In this document: piece after piece, positions 57,523 to 64,000 of the stretch
How positions within the stretch are numbered: position 1 is the first letter of the stretch
Layout of the letters: the number at the start of each line of letters is the position of its first letter
Source of the DNA: Hexactinellida sp. DTS-2022
Taxonomy: Eukaryota > Porifera > Hexactinellida
NCBI GenBank assembly: GCA_028753945.1
Contig: JAPNXP010000011.1
Location: 1-64,000 of the forward strand
Length of the DNA stretch: 64,000 nt
Reading direction: 5' to 3'
Notes under the pieces: model-generated
What the model saw: only the letters and a program-made list of their open reading frames with translations
Databases searched by the model: none
Told to the model about the DNA's origin: nothing
Made by a program: the position numbers and the translations under genes

Positions 57523-57729
57523 GAATAACCTTTGAATTAGTCTTAGAATAACCTTTGAATTAGTCTTAGAATAACCTTTGAATTAGTCTTACAATAACCT
57601 TTGAGTTAGTCTTAGAATAACCTTTGAATTAGTCTTACAATAACCTTTGAATTAGTCTTACAATAACCTTTGAATTAGTCTTAGAATAACCTTTGAGTTA
57701 GTCTTAGAATAACCTTTGAGTTAGTCTTT
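57523..57729 (+). repeat. 23-bp minisatellite, nine copies
   Basis: The unit AATAACCTTTGAATTAGTCT plus TAG repeats nine times without gaps. Copies differ only at a few sites (GAATTAG or GAGTTAG; TTAG or TTAC). It ends 70 bp upstream of the DNAI1 start codon, so it lies in the promoter or 5' leader. Unspaced copies rule out a CRISPR array. Confidence 0.95.
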
Positions 57730-57798
57730 TAGAATTCCTACTTAAGTTACTACTTGAGTTATCATTTGACTACCCCCTGCGTTAGTTAGCCTATAGCT

Positions 57799-60700
57799 AT
57801 GAAGCCCGCGGCTCGCACCAGCAAGAAGCAGCTCGCCAGCAGCATGCTGGTGAGCAGCAAGCTAATCAGCTCCCAGAGCAAGACCGGAGCTCCCTCCGAG
57901 GTCAGTCTCGCCAGGAGAGAGAGCAGATTTGTAAGCGCAGACATGGCCGACGGGGACCAGGACGAGGCATGGATGCAGCCCAAGGTACGGCTAGCTAGCT
58001 AGTGCTATGTCCAGTGTTTTTTAAGGAAAATTAGAGGCCCAAAATGGGCTTCTAATTTTCCTCAATGGGCCTCTAATTTTTAACGTGCTAAGTACTCGGT
58101 ATCATGAAATGTAGAGTGAGGGCCTCTAATTGTTGGGGTGAGGGCCTCTAATTGTTGGTAGGGCCCTCTAAGCAAATCAATAAAAAAAATACTGGCTATG
58201 CCAACTACATATAATCTCCATATAATCTACCATATACTGTACCATATACTGTACCGTATCTGTACCGTATCTGTACTGTATACTACTGTACATAATGTAG
58301 GTTCTGTTGAAGCCGTCGGATCAGCTTGAGCTCAGCGAGCATGAGCTGAAGGAGGAGCACACACGAATGCTAACAGCCAACAACCCCAGGGCACCCAGCA
58401 ACCCGATTCGCTTCAGTTTCAAAGAAAGCACTTACAAACCAATCACACAAGTAACAACAGTAGACTCTCTCGTTATTATTAGGGCCGTTCGAATGCATAG
58501 ACCATCCTCTTTGTATTACAGAATAGTTCAATAAGTGTCACTTAAGGAGGGGTGTTAATTTACCTGGAATTTTGCATTACGTAACTTTGAATGGCCCCTA
58601 AGCACCAGGGGACCAATTCCTATTAACCGGAGTCATTTGCATGCATTGTATAGGCTAGGGCAGTGGTCCGCAATATCTCAAAATTTGTATTACAGGAAAT
58701 GGGTACACAGAACGTCTTTATTTGCTACAGGTTCCACATATGAAAAGGTTTGGAATCGATAGGCTAGGTTAAGATTGGCTCCTTAACCGATATGTCGCAT
58801 GTGTGTATTGAGGAGAATCTACTGCGATAATACAGCTCTCTGTGATCAGCTAGTAGCTATCCCTGGCTACAGCTATGCCGCTAGGAATGCGGTATCATGA
58901 CACTACCATGTAGGCTGACAACGTGGCGGTGCTATTCCACCTGGACACCAACCTGCTACACAGAGATAGCGACGAGGGCAAACGACAGCTGGAGCGTAAC
59001 GGCACCACACAAGACACCGGGGCCGAGAGTGTGGAGGAGGGACCGAAGATAATGAATCAGTTCAACTACTCGGAGCGGGCCGCGCAGACGCAGAACCAAC
59101 CTCCGAAGGACAGAGAGACCATGACGGACCCTCCGCCCCGCCTCAACTTCTCCGGGTCCGTAAGTCAGTGGGAGATACACGACGCGTATGTAGAGGACAT
59201 CAAGCAGCAGCAGCTGTGCAAGGAGAAGAGCAAGACTACCAAATTCCAGGTCAGGTCTGCTTTTATATGAACAAACTATATGGTCCCCAGGGTTTGATAC
59301 AGGAATTTTTCCTGGGGGGGTGAAACTTTCCTATAAACAGACTGTTCCCTTGAATACAGGAGCAGCATATACATGTATAGGCCAAAATTAAGACAAATCC
59401 TGGGATGGGGGCATCTTTATTAAGTCACGTCTGCTTATACAGTAAATGTCGGATATAAGCACACCGGTTATAAGAACATATCGGATATAAGCACACTATG
59501 TTGGAAAACGGTTGCCATATACCCTGTATAATTTATGTCGGTTATAAGAACATGTCGGTTATAAGCAAATTAAGTGCAGTTCCCGACGATGTGCTTATAA
59601 CCGGCATCCACTGTATATGAAGATCCCGATTTAATAACTTTCATTGGTTTTGTCTCTCTCTATTATGAATGCAACTTATGGTCCCTTGAATGTACATAAT
59701 ACACGAACTTGACTGTTTTACTACTTACCAATGTAAATCTATATTTTTAAGTCACTCGATTGTTAATAGATTGCTTTTGCGAGACTAAATTCGAGAATTA
59801 GTTGCTCTTAAAGGAGCGACAGTAACTCCTATAGAGTACAACTTATCTCAGCACATTTACTGCCGTTTAGGTTAAGGACGAACCCAAGAAACGCGGCATG
59901 TCTACCATGGACGAAATAGAGTCTGACGAGCTACAGAAGGTCTCGGGCGGGCTGTCCATCCTGGAGAGGATGGTTAACCAGAACACCTATGACGATATTT
60001 CGCAGGACTTCAAGTACTGGGAGGACGCAGGTGACGAATTCCGCGCGGGACAGGGGTCTCTCCTCCCACTCTGGAAATTCGCTTACGAGAAGGCTAGGAA
60101 GTTCGCCGTCACCTCGCTAAAGTGGAACTCCAGATACAAAGGTTGGAAGCATTTATATTTTATGTGCGGGTAAACACGAATAAATTCGCGACCCAAAGTA
60201 GGGTCGCCAAAATTTTTCTAATGTCGCTGTATAGTCTATGGCAAAATCTAAATTCAAGGTAATCGCTCCGAAAAAAGAGTGTATGAAAGGAAAACCTTTA
60301 ATCCCTAGGCTCTTGGATAACTATAATTCGAAAATACAGTGTATTCCGTGTTCGTACTAACGAGATCTCACTGTATTTTAATTTTACATATTTGTTGTGT
60401 AATCATCATCTAAATTCTAAAACACAGTCTAGCATCAATCAGGGTTCCCCCCTGGCTGTAAGCAGTATATTATACAGCCATTTGTAAATACACTCCTAAT
60501 CCTGGTCTGATCCAATTTCATACGCCTAATTCACACATTATTGTTACGGTATAGGAGAGGATTGCAAATTTTCGCGCTCCTAAATTCAAATTTTCAAAAA
60601 ATCATACTCTAAAAGGAGTGTCTCGCGCTCCTGGATAATTCCTTGGCTATAAGTATTACTGTATCCCATTAGACTTTCTGGCTGTGGGGTATGGCTCCCA

Positions 60701-63344
60701 CAGCTTTATGAACGACAGGGGCGGTCTGCTATGCTTCTACACCCTTAAGAACCCTAGCTTCCCCGAATACATATTCTCCTCTGAGAGCGGGGTATCCGCA
60801 CTAGACAACAACCCCAGCGACTACAACCTGGTGGCCGTAGGGTTCTACTCTGGGAATGTGGCTGTGTACGACCTCACGCAGCCAAAGGAGGACAACCCGG
60901 TGTATCGCTCCACCGCTCTCTCAGGCAAGCATTCCGACCCCGTATGGCAGGTGGCCTGGCAGAAACCCGATCCGGACGAGTTCCTTAACTTCTATTCGAT
61001 TTCCAGCGATGGTGTTATCAAGGTAGGTTTTATACTACAGTAGATGCCGGATATAAGAATACTGGATATAAGAACATGTCGGGTATAAGAACACACTGGA
61101 TATAAGTACACCGGTTATAAGAATATGCCGCATATAAGAACATTCTACCTGAAAACTGTTGCCATATACCCTGTATAATTTATGCCGGTTATAAGAACAT
61201 TATATGCAGTTCCCGACGATGTTCTTATAACCGGCATCCACTGTACTAATAACAGTGAGCTCTCGTTATAACCAAGTCAATGGGATCCAGGGGATTGATC
61301 TTATTTGATACTTCCCATATGTCCAATAATATTCTTCAAGAAAATGACTCTAAATTGTATTAAAGACTATAGAAATCCAGGAATCTGTGTATACATACTA
61401 TCCAGGGAAATTTTGTTAGGGTTGGTAAGTCTGGGAATATATTTAACTTCATTATAAGCGGGTATTTAATTATACCCTTCGTTATAACGGAGTCTCTTGT
61501 ACACACTACATAGCATTCCTATGTCCCCCTCTGTAGGTATGGACGCTCATGAAGAACGAGCTTCAGCACGGAGAGATAATACAGCTGAGAGTGGAGGGAC
61601 AGAGACTGGTGGGACCCAGCGGCGTCGAGACAGAGCTCCTGGGGTGTGGCACCTGCTTCGACTTCTGTAAAAAGATAGACTACATATTCTTAGGTAAGTG
61701 TACTGACAGTAAGACCTCAGAAAATGAACACTTTTGAGAGGTGCTCGCTTTTCAAGATTTATCATAACGTGTGTGACATGGTATGTCTAAGCAATTGTAA
61801 AATTTGGGACCAAGAAAAAGTGTCATTGTTCATTTCTTGAAATTTTCACTTTTGGAGGTTTACTGTATTACAGTTAACTCCCGTTATAACAAAGCCCACG
61901 GGACCCTTTCATATATTCGCTAAAGCGGGGTTGGTTATAAGCAGAGTAAATCAATACTTCATTACTCTGAGGGAATATTATATAGTAGAAATATTATAAT
62001 CAACCTGTAGATAACGGCCATTTTGCCACTTCTTGTCTGGCTGTATAAACAGGTTCTACTGAAACTTTGTTATAACGGGAGTTACTGTACACTCATATCC
62101 ATAGTCTGTGTTCAGGGGTTTTTTAACTTCTATAAAAAAAGTGCCAGCCAAGAAATCCTAGATAACCCCTGTCTGTATTACACTCGTCTGCAGTAGGGAC
62201 AGAGGAGGGTCGGGTTCACAAATGCTCCAAGACGTACATTAACCAGTACCTGGACACAGCACACGCTCACAACATGACCATATACAGTCTCAAGATTAAC
62301 CCCATTCATCCCAGCGTGTTCCTCACATGCTCAGCTGACTGGACTGTGAAAGTGTGGAACCACGCGGAACTTGAAGTCGGGCCACTTTTCACTTTTGACT
62401 TGAATAGCCCTGTTGCCGATGCCACCTGGGCACCCTATGCCAGTACTGTGTTTGCTGCCTGCACTATTGATGGGTTTGTATACGTGTATGACCTCAGTAT
62501 TAACAAATACGCACCCTTGTGCAAACAGCAGGTGAATTGTGCTAATTGTCAATTTAGATATAAACCATAGTCCAAGTGAACAAATTTCTACTGTCCGTTG
62601 GTATTCGTATTAACCGTGTTGGTATACTAACGAGGTTTGAATTAAGTTAGCATTTTAATTTCTACTTGAATTAGTTACTACTTTAGTTATTTTTGTCCCT
62701 TGAATGTTCAATATAAGAACATAAGTCAGTGTACTTGGAATTCAAGATTATTCTAAATAGTATTCGTATTAACCGTGTTCGTACTAACGAGGTTTGAATT
62801 GAGATAGCATTTGAAATTCTACTTGGATTAGTACTACAGTAAAACCTTTAGAAAGTGAACACCCTGGGGACCAGCCAAAACGTTAACTTTTAAGAGGTGT
62901 TCACTTTTCATGATTTATCATAACGTGTCTAAACTCTAAAGCAATGGGGAAAATTTGGGACCGAGAAAAATTATTCATATTTTGGAATTGTTCATTTCTT
63001 CGAAGTGTTCACTTTTGGAAGTTTTAATGTACTTAAGTTATTTTTGTCCCTTGAATGTTCATTATAAATAACCTGACTGTATATAGATTCTGCAAGGGAA
63101 GAAGGGTAAACTGACTCGGCTGGTTTTCAACCCTCACTTCCCGGTGCTAATAGTCGCAGACGATAGAGGGACTCTCTTCAGTTTCAAGCTGAGTCCGAAT
63201 CTCAGAAAAGTAGAGATGGAGAAGGGACGTAGCGAGGAAACTGAGATGGCGAAGATGGATAAGCTAATCGCTTTCATTCTAGAGCCGCTGCTCGTTAAGC
63301 ATAGACAGGGCTCAGTGGCCACAGCCATCGAAGTACAGAGCTAG
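57799..63344 (+). CDS. DNAI1: Dynein axonemal intermediate chain 1
   Basis: Eight exons (57799-57984, 58301-58450, 58914-59249, 59871-60141, 60673-61022, 61537-61693, 62197-62531, 63087-63344) close in frame to 680 residues; the human protein has 699. The N-terminal third has the charged IC1 region with [20 protein letters not shown] and an acidic or charged middle ([20 protein letters not shown]). The C-terminal half is a WD-repeat propeller: [102 protein letters not shown]. The protein anchors the outer dynein arm in motile cilia together with DNAI2. Every intron carries MITE sequence or AT-rich filler. CCTATAG lies just before CTATG at the start. Confidence 0.95.
58479..58602 (+). mobile_element. 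'GGGGCCGTTCAA' MITE in DNAI1 intron 2
   Basis: About 124 bp with ends TTAGGGCCGTTCGAATGCAT and ACGTAACTTTGAATGGCCCC, a clear inverted pair with short TAA-like borders. Confidence 0.8.
59250..59719 (+). mobile_element. 'TACAGTCAGGT' MITE at a splice donor, interrupted by another MITE
   Basis: DNAI1 intron 3 begins with GTCAGGTCTGCTT, the exact terminal sequence of this family (compare 44929). The other end is at about 59719 (AATGTACATAATACACGAAC then TTGACTGT). A 'TTCTTATAACCGG' element (59438-59615, ends TACAGTAAATGTCGGATATA and ACCGGCATCCACTGTA) sits inside it. Confidence 0.7.
60474..60645 (+). mobile_element. Interspersed repeat, 'GCGCTCC' family, copy 3
   Basis: It is nearly the same as 54044-54210, including GATCCAATTTCATACGCCTA and GTCTCGCGCTCCTGGATAAT. 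It lies at the end of DNAI1 intron 4, about 27 bp before the acceptor. Confidence 0.85.
61036..61245 (+). mobile_element. 'TTCTTATAACCGG' MITE in DNAI1 intron 5
   Basis: It runs from TACAGTAGATGCCGGATATA to ATAACCGGCATCCACTGTA, both ends intact, with TTGCCATATACCCTGTATAA and TTCCCGACGATGTTC inside. It starts 14 bp after the donor. Confidence 0.9.
61251..61502 (+). mobile_element. 'CGTTATAACG' MITE in DNAI1 intron 5
   Basis: The ends are ACAGTGAGCTCTCGTTATAA and CTTCGTTATAACGGAGTCTC. It directly follows the previous element, so two MITEs fill almost the whole intron. Confidence 0.7.
61705..61867 (+). mobile_element. 'CAGTAAGACCT' MITE in DNAI1 intron 6, copy 1
   Basis: It opens GACAGTAAGACCTCAGAAAA, contains TTTATCATAACGTGTGTGAC, and closes CACTTTTGGAGGTTTACTGTA. 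The second copy is at 62834-63031. Confidence 0.75.
61869..62090 (+). mobile_element. 'CGTTATAACG' MITE in DNAI1 intron 6
   Basis: Inverted ends TACAGTTAACTCCCGTTATA and TTATAACGGGAGTTACTGTA, with a partial pogo-like AACAGGTTCTACTGAAAC near the right end. Confidence 0.8.
62834..63031 (+). mobile_element. 'CAGTAAGACCT' MITE, copy 2, in DNAI1 intron 7
   Basis: It opens TACAGTAAAACCTTTAGAAA, includes TTTATCATAACGTGTCTAAA, and closes CACTTTTGGAAGTTTTAATGT. Upstream in the same intron (about 62590-62820) are fragments of pogo-type ends such as GTATTCGTATTAACCGTGTT. Confidence 0.75.
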
Positions 63345-64000
63345 CTTATGTAATTGTGTAGCTACCAGTACGAGTCTTAGTTATGTATCGATTGTATTCG
63401 CACAATATACTCTCTATAACTGTAAATCTATGGGCGAATATGAAATCTGGAAATGCTCACGATTAAATACAGTAGAACCTCGTTATACGAACACGGTTAA
63501 TACGAATTTCCGGATAAGACGAACATACAGTGCCACTAAATAAGGTCCCTACAATGGCAATTCAATGGGTATTACTCCATTTAATACGAACTCCGGATAA
63601 ACCGAACAAATTTTATCTTCCGTTGGTGTTCGTATTAACGAGGTTCTACTGTATGTTTACAAATTGCTTTCGCCAACGAACACTCCCTAAACCAGGTGGC
63701 TTAGATACTCCTACACACAAATGGAATGCTATAATAGTTATGCATTAATTAGATATCTTTACTTTGGCGCGCGCAAATTAAAAACACTTAAAAAATTCAA
63801 TCATTTAAACACAAAATTCAGGCGCTAGGATTCTAGGCCCTGAATGAACTTTGAATGCAACAAAGATTATAAAAGGTAATTACGCCACAATTGCTATATA
63901 ATTATAAATAGGAAGTTAATAGGTGCTCACGTATTGCGACATTACTTCCCATCCTTGTTACAACTATGCTGAGCTAACATATTCCAGCCTGTGTACTCTC
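63345..64000. other. 3' flank of DNAI1, no further gene seen
   Basis: AT-rich sequence. A complete pogo-type MITE lies at 63468-63654. After it I see no coding exon or other repeat up to the window end. Confidence 0.55.
63468..63654 (+). mobile_element. Pogo-type MITE downstream of DNAI1
   Basis: About 187 bp with inverted ends TACAGTAGAACCTCGTTATA and ATTAACGAGGTTCTACTGTA, an internal mirrored GGATAAGACGAAC and GGATAAACCGAAC, and TA borders. Confidence 0.9.

Larger units (their letters stand above)
55810..57798. other. 2-kb divergent spacer, AT-rich
   Basis: It lies between the CH-domain gene and DNAI1, which point away from each other. From 55810 to about 57220 I see no gene or clear repeat; two small plus-strand frames (55738 and 56439) have no recognisable content. 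A pogo-type MITE and a 23-bp minisatellite occupy the DNAI1 side. Confidence 0.55.

Noticed and set aside
57523..57729. CRISPR-like array
   Set aside because: Copies are contiguous 23-mers without spacers, in an animal genome next to a dynein gene. It is a minisatellite.

Overview
The window is nuclear DNA of an animal. It shows intron-bearing genes with GT-AG splice sites, a 192-residue Rac GTPase, an adhesion-type 7TM receptor, an immunoglobulin-domain receptor of the tyrosine-phosphatase family and two motile-cilium genes. Genes are dense (14 to 15 in about 48 kb), most introns are short, and coding exons are GC-rich in AT-rich surroundings. I infer an invertebrate, perhaps an early-branching lineage such as a sponge or ctenophore, but the sequence does not fix the species.

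Layout. Positions 1-14779 are a satellite array of a 647-bp unit (about 22.8 copies, apparently identical), and each unit is built from diverged 41-bp monomers. From 15.4 to 20.6 kb four genes lie on the minus strand: Rac GTPase, an SLC25A33/36-like mitochondrial carrier, CWF19L1 and RBM42. RBM42 is head to head, 83 bp between start codons, with a plus-strand adhesion GPCR (20.7-24.3 kb) that has VWA, thrombospondin type 3, HormR and GAIN regions. On the minus strand follow a mitochondrial-type, membrane-anchored STAND/TPR ATPase (24.4-27.0 kb) and an N-myristoylation-signal protein with coiled coils and three ubiquitin-like domains (27.2-30.3 kb). On the plus strand come a proline-rich unknown protein, a DNAJC12-like J protein 52 bp behind it, and a LysM-TLDc (OXR1/NCOA7-type) protein. 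From 37.8 to 44.8 kb the minus strand holds an Ig-domain receptor whose two PTP-like domains both lack the catalytic signature, then a small PPxY membrane protein.

The right part holds DNAI7/CASC1 (45.4-49.9 kb, plus), a 981-residue protein with seven calponin-homology domains and a C-terminal membrane anchor (50.4-55.8 kb, minus), and DNAI1 (57.8-63.3 kb, plus). DNAI7 and DNAI1 both serve the outer dynein arm, so this segment has a motile-cilium flavour.

Introns and gaps are packed with short non-autonomous DNA transposons (at least eight terminal-repeat families). Several sit at splice sites, and one supplies an upstream in-frame ATG of CWF19L1. Many start codons lie 0-6 nt after a splice-acceptor-like AG, and several same-strand genes are only 50-200 bp apart. 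I read this as a possible sign of spliced-leader trans-splicing with operon-like gene pairs. All exon models were assembled by eye from splice consensus and reading-frame closure; no transcript data were available.
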